Assembly (NCBI RefSeq): GCF_008035925.1
Contig: NZ_CP036264.1
Coordinates: 271,774 to 335,773 of the forward strand
DNA: 64,000 nt
Source: Stieleria maiorica
Lineage (GTDB): Bacteria; Planctomycetota; Planctomycetia; Pirellulales; Pirellulaceae
Direction of reading: 5' to 3'
Position 1 is the first letter of the stretch; each line of letters opens with the position of its first letter. A program made the position numbers and the translations under genes. Shown here piece by piece: positions 36,364-45,812 of the stretch. The notes under the pieces are model-generated. The model did no database searches. It saw nothing but the letters and a program-made list of their open reading frames with translations, and was not told where the DNA came from.

Positions 36364-37716
36364 TTATTGGTTGGTTGCAGTCGCGTCGTAGTGCCGCTTG
36401 AGTTTCTCTAAATGAGCGATCAATTCCTCTTCGCTCGCCAGACCCATGAAGTAGTAGCTGATCATCTCAAACGTACGCTTGGTTGGCTTGCGCCCCGTCC
36501 AGATGTTGATCAGCAGGCAGGCGATCAATGCACAATAGCACTGAATCTCAATTCCATTCTGGCTGTGGAATATCAAGTGGCTACAGCCCATCAACTGCTT
36601 GAAGAATCGAAAAAAGATCTCGATGATCCAGCGTTGAGAATAGATCAATGCGATGATTTCGGCGGGAACATCCAGCATGTTCGTCACGATTCGTAAGATG
36701 CCATCGCTGCTCGGTCCCGTCGAAGTCCCGTGGTACTTTCCACGGCTGGTATGGGCGCTACAACGAACGCAGATCAACCGAACAGGATGCCCTGGCCGTT
36801 CTCGGTTTCCGCCCTGGTGTCTGCCAAGATCTACAATCTCATCGCTTAAGACTCCTGCGGCGACGGCTTTTTCGGAAAGCACTCGCTGCTCCAGGACATC
36901 GTAAACACTGTTGTCGCGAACGCGGCACACATAGCTGCTTTTGGCTTGGACGATCTTGTTGAACAGCGAGAACTTTGCATAACCGCGATCCATGACATAC
37001 AAACGATCTCGCTGGATCGTCTGCTCGAGCACCGATCGTTCGTCGTGCTGGCCACCTGCGTCGGGCGTCACGTCGATTCGCGTCGGGACGTACCGATCCA
37101 CCTCGAAGTGCGTATGCAATCGCCACTTGACCAAGTGACTGTTGCTTTGCCCTTTGAAGATCGATGCATCGATCAAGCGAGGCAGGCAAGAGACCAATGA
37201 GCCATCGACAAGGGTGATCGTCTGGTTGATGCCGTGCAGGCTCTTTTGGCCATGTACCGACTGTGCGTGCTGGCCGAGCTCGGCAATGACTTCTTTGAGA
37301 CGGTCGGCGTCGAACACGCGCGAAGCTTCGCTCAGTGAGCCAAGGGATGTTCGTCCGCAACCGAGTCGTTTCTTGACTTTCGCAAGTTCCGTGGCTTGAG
37401 GAATTGACCGCAACGCGGTAATCGCCGGATTAAATAGATATAGCAGTACCAGCATGCAGAGTTGGTCGTAGTGCAGGTCTCGATTGCCAGCTTTGTCGCG
37501 TTCGCATTGGTCGTCATGAAGTCGCTCCAGCAGAGGAGCGATCATATCGAGATACTTCAGACCTTGAATGTCTTTGCTCTTGAATTTTCGATCTGAGGCA
37601 TCGGTGGTCGCCTCTTGCTGTGCCTGATCGACCGACAGATCATCTGGAGTACCAGGAGTGACAACTGGTTTCCCACGTTTTGGAACTATTTTGGGCTTGG
37701 TTTGCTTGGCGGGCAT
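36364..37716 (-). CDS. IS4-family DDE transposase
   Basis: This encodes 450 residues. The DDE core is visible: LVDGSLV with the first Asp near residue 170, YVMDRGYAKF with the second near 240, and IYSQRWIIEIFFRFFKQLMG near 360, which is the Y-(2)-R-(3)-E-(6)-K signature of IS4 transposases. The N-terminus is basic and Pro-rich (KPKIVPKRGKP). No stop or frameshift interrupts it, so it may be active. Inverted repeats flank it. Confidence 0.93.
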   Translation of the reverse strand: MPAKQTKPKIVPKRGKPVVTPGTPDDLSVDQAQQEATTDASDRKFKSKDIQGLKYLDMIAPLLERLHDDQCERDKAGNRDLHYDQLCMLVLLYLFNPAITALRSIPQATELAKVKKRLGCGRTSLGSLSEASRVFDADRLKEVIAELGQHAQSVHGQKSLHGINQTITLVDGSLVSCLPRLIDASIFKGQSNSHLVKWRLHTHFEVDRYVPTRIDVTPDAGGQHDERSVLEQTIQRDRLYVMDRGYAKFSLFNKIVQAKSSYVCRVRDNSVYDVLEQRVLSEKAVAAGVLSDEIVDLGRHQGGNRERPGHPVRLICVRCSAHTSRGKYHGTSTGPSSDGILRIVTNMLDVPAEIIALIYSQRWIIEIFFRFFKQLMGCSHLIFHSQNGIEIQCYCALIACLLINIWTGRKPTKRTFEMISYYFMGLASEEELIAHLEKLKRHYDATATNQ

Positions 37717-37820
37717 GACGAATCGTCAGCGACAATGACACTATGGCAGCCGTCCTCTGTGAGCGTGTCCATGGCGCAAACCGCGTGCCAAAACATGCTA
37801 AAACTTCGTGCGCAAATCTT

Positions 37821-37851
37821 GTGCCGAACAGTATTGGGCCTGACCCCTTTG
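37821..37851 (-). repeat. Right terminal inverted repeat of the IS4-family element
   Basis: The sequence starts GTGCCGAACAGTATTGGGCC and ends TGACCCCTTTG, the complement of the left end with one mismatch. Confidence 0.85.
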
Positions 37852-37861
37852 TTTCCGCCGC

Positions 37862-39292
37862 TCACCTCGGGAATTTCTTGGGGGAATAGACTCGCAAAGC
37901 CTTGATGCCGCGTACCGAACCGGTCAGTTCGATCGTGTGATCGCCGTCTGAAATCCGCTGAACCGCCGTTATGGTTCTTTCGATCCCTGGCTCGTGTTCG
38001 GGCGGAGTGACGATGTTGCGGGCCTGCGTTTCGACCGTCCAGTCGAGTTGGAACTGCATCGGCAATTCCTCCAGTCGCCGCAGCGCGACGATCGAAAACT
38101 GAACGTCCCAGTCTTCGGGGGCAATCACGACTCGCCCTGAGTTCGAGACGAATCGTTTGTCGGTGCGTCCGGATCCATCCGACCCTGTGACCGATCCGAC
38201 CAGTTCAAATTCATAGGTGTCCGGTTTCTTGGAGTCCTGTTCGGCGCGAAGCGTCCAGGTTTCTTCGACAATCGGTTCGATGGAAGTCATCTTCAATACC
38301 GGCGGCCAGGGACCGGGTGGAATCGGAGTGTCACGCCACTTGACGCGATTCCGGCCGTGGTAAAACATCGTCGGATTCTGCAGCGGCTTTTCTCCGTCGA
38401 TCAACACATCACAGCTGCCCGTCGCGTCATCGCGAAAAACGACGTCAATGCGGTTGCCGTGAAAACTGAAAACGAGTTTGTCATCGGTGACGCCGGGAAT
38501 GTCATCGATGTCGTACGTCGAAACGTATTCGCAATTCATCGGGTCCAGACGTGTGTCGCTGCGGGGAACCAGGTACGCTTTGATCAATTCCGTCATCAAA
38601 TAGGTGCCGTGCTCATTGGGGTGCACGTCGTCTTTGACCAGGTCCCCCGGGGCGAGGCTGTGTTCTTGAAGGTAGGCTTTCCAGAGTTCGCGTCGACCAT
38701 CAAATCCACACCCGTATTGACGGGCGAGTCCGGGCAGGAACGTCGTGTTGCGTTCCGCAGCCCAGCGCTGTCGACGTTCCTCGATTTCCGACGGTTGTGA
38801 TTCGTCCAGCAACTGTTCTGACCGCCGGAAGTGGTCCGCCTGAATCAGGATTTCGGATGTCGTCTGTTCGCGCAGCTTGCGAATCATGGTTTCGTAATCT
38901 TCGTTGTTCCCGTAATCATGGAAAATCACCAGGTCGGCGTAGGTCGGATACAGATCCGCCTGGGCTGTCTTCACCAGCCGTTCGGTGGAGAACCCTGAAA
39001 GTGGTTTCCGCTGGTAGATCAGATTGGCATGCGGATAGGTGCTGCGCAGATGTTCTTCCAAGCGAACGCCCCATTGCCCCGCGGTGATCGATTGACCGTA
39101 CAGCAAGATGTGAACGGTGTTGCGGCGTTCCGGTGTGCTTGTCGCAAGCAACGTCATCGTCCGCTGAATCCCGCGTCCGACGGTCGCCGGATCGCCCCGT
39201 TGAGACGGAGGCGGGTACGTTACCTGCTGCGCATTGGCCAGCGTCTGCATCGTCACAACGGATAGCGCTACCAGCAACAATTGACATCTCAT
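37862..39292 (-). CDS. Secreted SGNH/GDSL-type hydrolase with C-terminal beta domain
   Basis: From the ATG at MRCQLLLVALSVV this is 476 residues; the longer frame adds 19 residues before the signal peptide. The SGNH fold is shown by HILLYGQSITAGQW with the nucleophile Ser (block I), VIFHDYGNNEDY (block III Asn), and DDVHPNEHGTYLM with the Asp/His pair (block V). The C-terminal 200 residues are beta-rich and perhaps carbohydrate-binding. It likely removes acyl groups from a polysaccharide. It lies 58 bp downstream of the sialidase-like gene on the same strand and probably shares its transcript. The stop codon is only 11 bp from the IS element. Confidence 0.82.
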   Translation of the reverse strand: MRCQLLLVALSVVTMQTLANAQQVTYPPPSQRGDPATVGRGIQRTMTLLATSTPERRNTVHILLYGQSITAGQWGVRLEEHLRSTYPHANLIYQRKPLSGFSTERLVKTAQADLYPTYADLVIFHDYGNNEDYETMIRKLREQTTSEILIQADHFRRSEQLLDESQPSEIEERRQRWAAERNTTFLPGLARQYGCGFDGRRELWKAYLQEHSLAPGDLVKDDVHPNEHGTYLMTELIKAYLVPRSDTRLDPMNCEYVSTYDIDDIPGVTDDKLVFSFHGNRIDVVFRDDATGSCDVLIDGEKPLQNPTMFYHGRNRVKWRDTPIPPGPWPPVLKMTSIEPIVEETWTLRAEQDSKKPDTYEFELVGSVTGSDGSGRTDKRFVSNSGRVVIAPEDWDVQFSIVALRRLEELPMQFQLDWTVETQARNIVTPPEHEPGIERTITAVQRISDGDHTIELTGSVRGIKALRVYSPKKFPR

Positions 39293-39350
39293 TTGCGGTC
39301 CCTTGGGGATGAAGCATGATTCACAACGCAACTCGCAACAGTCCGTCAAG

Positions 39351-40574
39351 CTACTTGATACGGTTTCCGTCTTCGGTCAGTTTGACGAGGATCACTTGAT
39401 TGTTCTCGCCCTTGCGTTTTCCGTGACTGACTCGCCCCTCAGCCACCGTGATCCATGACTCGCTGTCGTTGATTCGGCAGACGCCGGAATTGCCCAACGT
39501 CGCATGGTTTTCCGGAACGACAATCTGTTCGGTGTCTTTCAGAACGACCAATCGTTTGGGATCGACTTCGGCGACGAACAACGGCGCCCGGTGTCTCATG
39601 ATGTGGTCGTTATCGGCTCCCCGGCGGGTGTAAACCAGATACAGCCGTCCGCCCAACGTGACCCAGTGCTGCTGGGTGTTGTAGCTGCCCAGTTCGTTTC
39701 CGTCGTCGAATTTCCAGGGGATCTGGCTGGAAAAATGCACGCCGTCAGAACTGCGCGCCACCCAGGCGCCGTCGTCGGCACGCAGCGTCAAGAAGAACGC
39801 ACCATCGTGTTGTGTCACGGAGGGTTCGTACAAGCCGCGTCGATTCGGCAGGGAATGTTCTGTACCGTGTTCGATGTAGCGAAGCGTTGTGCCGTCAAAG
39901 CTGCATTTCGCCACAATCGACGTGTAATTCCGCTTCTCGCTGCTTCGCTGGTAACGGACGGGCAACAAGGCCGTTCCATCATCGAGAACGACCTGTTGGT
40001 GACAACCGGCGTTGGGGGCAATGATCAGATGCCCGCCGTGGTCCTTCGCCGGCATCTCCAGAATATTCAACGGACCGAACGTTCGCGTCGCCGGATCAAA
40101 CACGCAGTACGACACCTGCTCACGAAGAATGTCCTCTTTGGAACCGCCGGCGAAGTTGAAGGTCTTTCCGGTGATCAGCACTTTTTCGGTTTTCGCGTGC
40201 CAGATCGGACAGAGGTCACCGGCAACCACTTCGTAGCCGTCCTGTCGCCGCTCCCGGCGCAGCGACTCGATGGATCGGGGTTCGCTCCACAAGTCCGTCC
40301 GCTGATCCGCAAAGATTGCAAAGACGTCGTGATATCCATGTGCCCCGACTTTTGCGGTGCGTGACATCGTCGTCAAAAAGAAGGGATGATCCGAATACGG
40401 CACCTTCGCCGTTCGGGCCTGAGTCCAGTCCCAATTAGAATCGCCTGCGACGATGACCGATCTGTTGATCTGCAGTCCGCCTGCGCGCTCATCCGCCCCG
40501 CTTTCCGCGGCATTGCCGCTAGAATTTTCATTGAAGTTAATCAGCAACAACAGGACACAGAAGGCATATTTCAT
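39351..40574 (-). CDS. Secreted sialidase-like beta-propeller protein
   Basis: This encodes 407 residues from [17 protein letters not shown] chose the ATG that has GGA six bases upstream rather than the one two codons earlier. After the signal peptide, propeller blades are seen, for example [20 protein letters not shown] followed by [13 protein letters not shown], which resembles an Asp-box (SxDxGxxF). TWVTL-like strands and [20 protein letters not shown] follow. The family is the BNR/sialidase superfamily, often exo-acting glycosidases or binding proteins in planctomycete degradative islands. I cannot place the full catalytic Arg triad, so the enzyme activity is uncertain. It is divergent from the beta-lactamase/VanX fusion. 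Confidence 0.75.
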   Translation of the reverse strand: MKYAFCVLLLLINFNENSSGNAAESGADERAGGLQINRSVIVAGDSNWDWTQARTAKVPYSDHPFFLTTMSRTAKVGAHGYHDVFAIFADQRTDLWSEPRSIESLRRERRQDGYEVVAGDLCPIWHAKTEKVLITGKTFNFAGGSKEDILREQVSYCVFDPATRTFGPLNILEMPAKDHGGHLIIAPNAGCHQQVVLDDGTALLPVRYQRSSEKRNYTSIVAKCSFDGTTLRYIEHGTEHSLPNRRGLYEPSVTQHDGAFFLTLRADDGAWVARSSDGVHFSSQIPWKFDDGNELGSYNTQQHWVTLGGRLYLVYTRRGADNDHIMRHRAPLFVAEVDPKRLVVLKDTEQIVVPENHATLGNSGVCRINDSESWITVAEGRVSHGKRKGENNQVILVKLTEDGNRIK

Positions 40575-40754
40575 AGTCATTCCAGTTCTATTCCGATCGT
40601 GATTACGCTTTAATCCGATCGATCGGCGGGTCTTGGATTGCGTATTATAGTGACTGAACGATGCAGCCGGGCTTTTTGCGTCGCCGTCTCTCAAGGTCGA
40701 ATGATGATTTATTTTCACCCCCCAATGCCACAAAAGCGTTTGGCATTGCATCGC

Positions 40755-43172
40755 ATGTCATCCAATACAGGTCGCTCGCACGTTAAACGTGTCCTCCACG
40801 TCACCTGCGGCAATCGATGCTTGACCATCGCAGTGGTCATGTTGATGGCGTTGCAGGCGTTCAACTTGCCCACGCTTTGGGGGCAAGAGCAGACGCCGAC
40901 GACGCACGAATACGGTCCGGCCATCGACAAGCTGAAAGCCGCGGCGCGTCACGAAGTGCAGCAGAAGCAACTGCCAGCGTTTTCCATTTCCCTGGTCGAC
41001 CGCGATCAGGTGGTTTGGGCCGACGGTTTCGGGTTTCAGGATGCCGACCGGACAATCCCCGCGACGGCGGAAACGGTCTATCGAGTGGGATCGGTCTCCA
41101 AATTATTCACCGACATCGCCGTGATGCAGTTGGTCGACGAAGGCAAACTCGAATTGGATGCGCCGGTGCAAACCTACTTTCCCGAGTTTAAACCGAACAA
41201 TCCGTTCGATGTCCCGCTGACGCTGCGGCAGATGATGTCGCATCGATCGGGGCTTGTGCGGGAATCACCGGTGGGCAACTACTTTGACCCCTCCGAACCG
41301 ACACTGGATGCGACCGTGGCAAGCCTGAACGACACCTCGCTGGTTTACAAGCCGGAGACGAAAACGAAGTATTCCAATGCGGCCATCGCGGTCGTCGGCG
41401 CCGTCCTGGAAAAACAACTGGACGTCTCGCACCCGGAACGTGTCCGGCGAACGATTCTCGATCCGCTGGGCATGAATCAAAGCAGCTTCGTCGTGTCGCC
41501 CGCGATCGAATCAAAACTTGCGACCGGTTGGATGCGAACCTACGACGGGAGGCGGTTTTCCGCTCCGACGTTCCTGTTGGGCACCGGCCCGGCGGGCAAC
41601 CTGTATTCCAACGTGCTCGATTTGTCCAAGTTTGTCTCCTGCCTGTTCAACGCGGGCAAAACGAACGACGGGATGATTCTGAAGCCTGAAACACTGCGGC
41701 GGATGACAACACCGATCAAGGATGCGGATGGCAAACCGCAGGGGTTCGGCCTGGGATTTCACATCAAGGAGTTAGACGGATTCACCAAGATCGGGCATGG
41801 CGGCGCGGTTTATGGGTTTTCAACCCAACTGGAAGCACTGCCCGAACGGAAACTCGGCGTCGCGGCGGCCGCCTCATTGGATGGCACCAATGCGGTCGTC
41901 CGCCGCTTGGCCGATTATGCGTTGCGGCTGATGATCGCGACCCAGGACGGGAAGGAATTGCCGGAGTATCGCACCACGGTCCCCGTGCCGGCCGAGCGTG
42001 CGAGGGTTCTGCGGGGACGCTACAAGGAGGTCGAGGGCGATCGATTCGCTGAAATCTCCGAGCTCAATGGTGATGTCCTCATGCACCGTGGAACCTTTCG
42101 GAGTGAGCTCCGCGTGGCCGATGACGGTTCGATTATCACCGACGACGAAGCCGGCTTCGGCACCGAAGTCAACCTCAACAGCGATGGGCAACTCGTTATC
42201 GGCGACACGACGTTCCAGCGACTGCCGGACGACCCACCGGCCGAGATTCCCGACCGCTGGCGAGGGCTGATCGGCGAGTACGGCTGGGACCACAACACGC
42301 TGTACATCCTCGAACGAAACGGCCGGCTTTACGCGTTGATCGAATGGTTTTACTACTATCCGTTAACCGAAATCAGCGACGATGTTTTCGAGTTCCCGGA
42401 TCACGGACTGTATCATGGTGAAGGGTTGCGGTTCACTCGTGACGAAAGCGGTGTGGCAACGGAAGTCAACGCCGCAGAGGTGGTGTTCAATCGGCGGGAG
42501 GTTGGCACCAAGGACGGCGAGACGTTTAAGATCACGCCCGTCAAACCGATCGATGAACTCCGCGCCGGCGCCTTGGCGGCGTCGCCGCCTGCGGAACCGG
42601 GCAGCTACCGTGAACCGGATCTCGTCGAACTGGTCAATCTCGACCCATCAATCGCGTTGGATATTCGATACGCGACGAAAAACAATTTCACCGGAGCGGT
42701 GTTCTACAAGCAGCCCAAAGCCTTCATGCAGAAACCGGCGGCCGAAGCGGTGGCCCGTGCGAACCAAACACTGAAACCACTCGGCCTGGGTCTGCTGATT
42801 CACGACGCCTATCGCCCCTGGCACGTGACGAAAATGTTCTGGGATGCGACTCCCGGCGATTTGAAAGACTTCGTCGCCAATCCCGCCAGCGGTTCGCGTC
42901 ACAATCGTGGCTGTGCCGTGGACCTGACGCTGTATGATCTTGTCTCCGGACAGCCGATTCAGATGGTTGCCGGCTACGATGAGTTTTCGCCGCGGGCGTT
43001 TCCGCTGTATCCGGGTGGGACTTCCCGTCAGCGTTGGTACCGCGACTTGCTGCGTCGCACGATGGAATCCCAAGGGTTCTCGGTTTACCGGTACGAATGG
43101 TGGCACTTCGATTACAAGGACTGGAAAAGGTATCGAATCGGGAATGCCACATTCGAGGAACTGATCGATTAG
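40755..43172 (+). CDS. Fusion of a serine beta-lactamase-fold hydrolase and a VanX-type D-Ala-D-Ala dipeptidase
   Basis: From the ATG at MSSNTGRSHVKRV this is 805 residues; the frame continues 39 codons upstream without a good start. A signal segment (CLTIAVVMLMALQAF) precedes a class C beta-lactamase/PBP4*-like domain: GSVSKLFTDI gives the SxxK nucleophile at residues 113-116, YSNAAIAVVG the Tyr-x-Asn, and IGHGGAVYGFS the third motif. A middle beta domain (about 420-620) follows. The last 180 residues are an M15D zinc dipeptidase: DPSIALDIRYATKNNFTG, LLIHDAYRPW, GSRHNRGCAVDLTLYD with zinc ligands, and YRYEWWHFDYKD with the catalytic Glu and last His. Both halves look intact. The substrates should be cell-wall peptides outside the cytoplasm. 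Divergent from the sialidase-like gene. Confidence 0.92.
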   Translation: MSSNTGRSHVKRVLHVTCGNRCLTIAVVMLMALQAFNLPTLWGQEQTPTTHEYGPAIDKLKAAARHEVQQKQLPAFSISLVDRDQVVWADGFGFQDADRTIPATAETVYRVGSVSKLFTDIAVMQLVDEGKLELDAPVQTYFPEFKPNNPFDVPLTLRQMMSHRSGLVRESPVGNYFDPSEPTLDATVASLNDTSLVYKPETKTKYSNAAIAVVGAVLEKQLDVSHPERVRRTILDPLGMNQSSFVVSPAIESKLATGWMRTYDGRRFSAPTFLLGTGPAGNLYSNVLDLSKFVSCLFNAGKTNDGMILKPETLRRMTTPIKDADGKPQGFGLGFHIKELDGFTKIGHGGAVYGFSTQLEALPERKLGVAAAASLDGTNAVVRRLADYALRLMIATQDGKELPEYRTTVPVPAERARVLRGRYKEVEGDRFAEISELNGDVLMHRGTFRSELRVADDGSIITDDEAGFGTEVNLNSDGQLVIGDTTFQRLPDDPPAEIPDRWRGLIGEYGWDHNTLYILERNGRLYALIEWFYYYPLTEISDDVFEFPDHGLYHGEGLRFTRDESGVATEVNAAEVVFNRREVGTKDGETFKITPVKPIDELRAGALAASPPAEPGSYREPDLVELVNLDPSIALDIRYATKNNFTGAVFYKQPKAFMQKPAAEAVARANQTLKPLGLGLLIHDAYRPWHVTKMFWDATPGDLKDFVANPASGSRHNRGCAVDLTLYDLVSGQPIQMVAGYDEFSPRAFPLYPGGTSRQRWYRDLLRRTMESQGFSVYRYEWWHFDYKDWKRYRIGNATFEELID

Positions 43173-43209
43173 TTCAGCAACGTCACCTTGCACGAATCAC
43201 AGGGCGACC

Positions 43210-43237
43210 GTAGCTGCCTTCGCCAGAAGGTGGATCC
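43210..43237. repeat. Palindromic repeat, family C half copy
   Basis: GTAGCTGCCTTCGCCAGAAGG and TGGATCC resemble the arm seen at 47155-47216 (CTACCGTCGCCA...) and at 53795-53819 (CACCTTCTGGCGAAGGTAGC). It lies just after the beta-lactamase/VanX fusion gene. Confidence 0.5.
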
Positions 43238-43360
43238 CCGTGCAAATTTCAGCCTTCAGCGAATGTAGCCGCGGCGAATCTGCAATCCACATGAACGGAT
43301 TGACAAACCGCGGACTGCACAGCGTCACTTTCTACAAGCGTTACGATAAAAGGCACAACG

Positions 43361-45055
43361 ATGCGAAGCACCGAAATCATTAAACCGTCATCCGTCCACC
43401 GCTATGTTTTGTTCCTGGGCTGCTGCCTCGTCATGACGACGGCGGCATTCCAATCACACGCCCAACGTCCATCGCCGAGCCAGTGGAAGTGGGTCGACAA
43501 AAACATCGCCGAAGGCTGTCAGCATGCGACATTGTTCAGCGAATCGATGCAGCGTGAGATCGGGTACAGCATCTACCTGCCACCGAGCTATAACAGTTCA
43601 CCCGACGCGCGGTACCCCGTCGTGTATTACCTGCACGGGGCAAGCGGCAGCGAATCGTCGTCACGCGAATTCGCCTGGGCCGTCCGCAAAGGCATTGCCG
43701 ATGGCGTGATCGGCGAGGCGATTTACGTTTTCCCCAACGGCGGTCACTACAGCGGCTATCGCGACTGGGAAGACGACAGCGTGAAAGCCGAAACCTGGAT
43801 CATCCGCGAGTTGATTCCGCACATCGACGCCACCTATCGAACGCTCGCGACGCGCGACAAGCGGGCACTTTGTGGATGGTCGATGGGCGGTGGCGGCTCG
43901 TTACGGTTTTTGACGAAATACCCTGACATGTTCAGCGCGGCCGCGACGCTCAGTGCGGCCCTCAATATGCGCGGCGGCGATCCCGAGGATTCCGCGACCG
44001 CCCATGCCGAAAAGAACGCGAGCAAGTTGCGTGGCCGGACGGGAATCTGGATGGCGGTCGGAGAGGAGGATCGGCTGAAGGCCGGCAACGAGTCGTTTTC
44101 GAAACGGCTGACGGAGCTGCAAATCGATCACTCGCTGACGATTCATCCCGCGACCGGTCACAACCTTGGAGAGATGTCGGCGAACTTTCACCGCGACATC
44201 GTGTTGATGCTCGACCGTCGCTTGAACGGAGTGACGGATTCGGATGATGAACCAAGTGACGCAATTCGAATCATCCGCGACCAGCCGTACAAGAGCGGCG
44301 AAAACCTGAGCGACTACGAACGAGAACGCTGCAAGCTGGACTGGTACCTGCCGAGTGATGGAGCGGGTTTCCCGACGCTGGTTTGGTTTCATGGAGGCGG
44401 CTTGCAGAATGGGCACAAGGGCGACGACATCGCCGTCGCGGTTTGCGAGCGGTTTGCCGCTGAAGGCATCGCCGTTGCATCGGTCAACTATCGTTTGTCA
44501 CCGAAGGTCAAGTATCCCGGCTACACTGAAGACGCGGCCGCGGCGGTCGCATTCGTTCGCAACACGGTCGCGCAGCACGGGGGATCACCCGATGCGGTCT
44601 TCGTGTCGGGGCATTCGGCCGGAGGTTACTTGACGTCGATGGTCGGCATGCGCGCGGAATTGTTGGCCGAACACGGGCTGAAGCGAACGGACATCGCGGG
44701 CTACATTCCGGTTGCCGGACAGATGGTGACGCATTCGACGGTTCGAGGTGAACGCAACATTCCGCGGACCCGGCCGGTGATCGACGAAGCCGCCCCCGCC
44801 TACCATGCGACCGCCGAGACGTCGCCGTTCCTGTGTTTCGCCGGCGACAACGATCTGCCGGCGCGGAGCGAAGAGAACCGTTACTTTGCTGCCGCAATGA
44901 AAGCGGCCGGACACAAAAACATCCAGTTCATCGAAGTCGCCGGCCGCGATCACGGCACCATCGCAAGCCGCATGGGCGAATCCGACGACGCCGTCGCCCA
45001 CGCGATCCTGCAATTCATCCGCCAGCATCGTCACCCCGCCACCGCAAGCGATTGA
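43361..45055 (+). CDS. Secreted double esterase: two alpha/beta hydrolase domains in one chain
   Basis: This encodes 564 residues with a signal peptide (VLFLGCCLVMTTAAFQSHA). The first domain (about 40-290) is an esterase-D/feruloyl-esterase-like fold with YPVVYYLHGASGS, the nucleophile elbow GWSMGGGGSL and a His in ATGHNLGE. The second (about 300-560) is a hormone-sensitive-lipase/BD-FAE-like fold with VWFHGGGLQNG as oxyanion hole, nucleophile GHSAGGYLTS, an Asp in FAGDNDLPA and His in GRDHGTI. Each has its own triad, so both may be active, for example on acetyl and feruloyl-type esters of plant or algal polysaccharides. It shares orientation with the fusion gene before it and the remnant after it. 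Confidence 0.9.
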   Translation: MRSTEIIKPSSVHRYVLFLGCCLVMTTAAFQSHAQRPSPSQWKWVDKNIAEGCQHATLFSESMQREIGYSIYLPPSYNSSPDARYPVVYYLHGASGSESSSREFAWAVRKGIADGVIGEAIYVFPNGGHYSGYRDWEDDSVKAETWIIRELIPHIDATYRTLATRDKRALCGWSMGGGGSLRFLTKYPDMFSAAATLSAALNMRGGDPEDSATAHAEKNASKLRGRTGIWMAVGEEDRLKAGNESFSKRLTELQIDHSLTIHPATGHNLGEMSANFHRDIVLMLDRRLNGVTDSDDEPSDAIRIIRDQPYKSGENLSDYERERCKLDWYLPSDGAGFPTLVWFHGGGLQNGHKGDDIAVAVCERFAAEGIAVASVNYRLSPKVKYPGYTEDAAAAVAFVRNTVAQHGGSPDAVFVSGHSAGGYLTSMVGMRAELLAEHGLKRTDIAGYIPVAGQMVTHSTVRGERNIPRTRPVIDEAAPAYHATAETSPFLCFAGDNDLPARSEENRYFAAAMKAAGHKNIQFIEVAGRDHGTIASRMGESDDAVAHAILQFIRQHRHPATASD

Positions 45056-45111
45056 CCCGCAGCCGCCCCCGACGTAGTGTTAGCCGAAAAACAGCTCGAA
45101 AAGTGTTCCCG

Positions 45112-45660
45112 ATGAGTACACCAACACGACGGCGTTTGCTCAAGACCGGTCTCGCTCTGGGGGCGGGCCTTGCCGCGAGTCGAACGCCGCTCTTCGCCCA
45201 GAACTCTGAGACGAATTCGACGCAGACCGATCCGGAAGGCTTCTTTACTCTCGGCAAACGGAACAATCACTGGTGGTTGCTGACACCGGATCGAAAGCCG
45301 TTCTTCTCAATTGGACTCAACCATATCGATAATCCGGTTGATCATCTCGACGAGTGGCACAGAAAAACCGGCATGCCCGTGCTGCTTGCCGATGCCGCCA
45401 AAATGAAGTGGCAGACGGAGCCTGGTGAGTTCACTCGCAACAACGGCCAGTGGTACGCAGAGACCCTGGCGGCAATGCATCAGAATCCGGGTTGCATCGG
45501 CTTCCATCTGTGCGGCGCCTATCAGCGAAACAAAGCGAGGAGATATGGGTTGCTCGACGAAATGGAGATGCCGGACACAGAGAACGTCATTCAGATGAAG
45601 GCTGCAAATGAACGAGTCACACGGAAGATGACCCAGAGGGTTCAAGACCAAAGTGATTGA
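45112..45660 (+). pseudogene. Remnant of a Tat-exported glycoside-hydrolase-like protein with an internal deletion
   Basis: This frame encodes 182 residues from MSTPTRRRLLKTGLALGAG, a twin-arginine signal ending in RTPLFAQ. The next part (GFFTLGKRNNHWWLLTPDRK, PFFSIGLNHID) resembles the N-terminus of agarase-like or GH5-type secreted proteins of 450 or more residues. The later part (GMPVLLADAAKMKW, QNPGCIGFHLCGAYQRNKAR) looks like the C-terminal portion of the same kind of protein, where a Gly/Cys segment closes the barrel. The barrel middle is absent between about residues 72 and 84, with the reading frame preserved. I infer a deletion relic; a functional small protein is less likely. Family name is a judgement by eye. 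Confidence 0.6.
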
Positions 45661-45812
45661 CGGACCGTAGCGGAAGTCGTCGAGACATTAAGAGCAGCAA
45701 CGTTGGAATGGATCTGGCGGAATAGGGGCTGCAACGAAGGAAGGTTTGCCGCAGGAATCCGCCTTGATCTTGCTGACAACCGGAGTCACGCGGGTTCTTA
45801 CTGAGGCCTGGG

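Larger units (their letters stand above)
36174..37851. mobile_element. IS4-family insertion sequence, about 1.68 kb
   Basis: The element is bounded by a 31-bp inverted repeat: the left end begins CAAAGGGGTCAGGCCCAATA and the right end finishes TATTGGGCCTGACCCCTTTG, with one mismatch between arms (36174-36204 versus 37821-37851). It encodes one complete transposase on the minus strand. I could not find a clear target duplication of 8-12 bp in the flanks, so the exact outer boundary could shift by a few bases or one flank has changed. It lies between mcsB and the degradative island. Confidence 0.85.
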
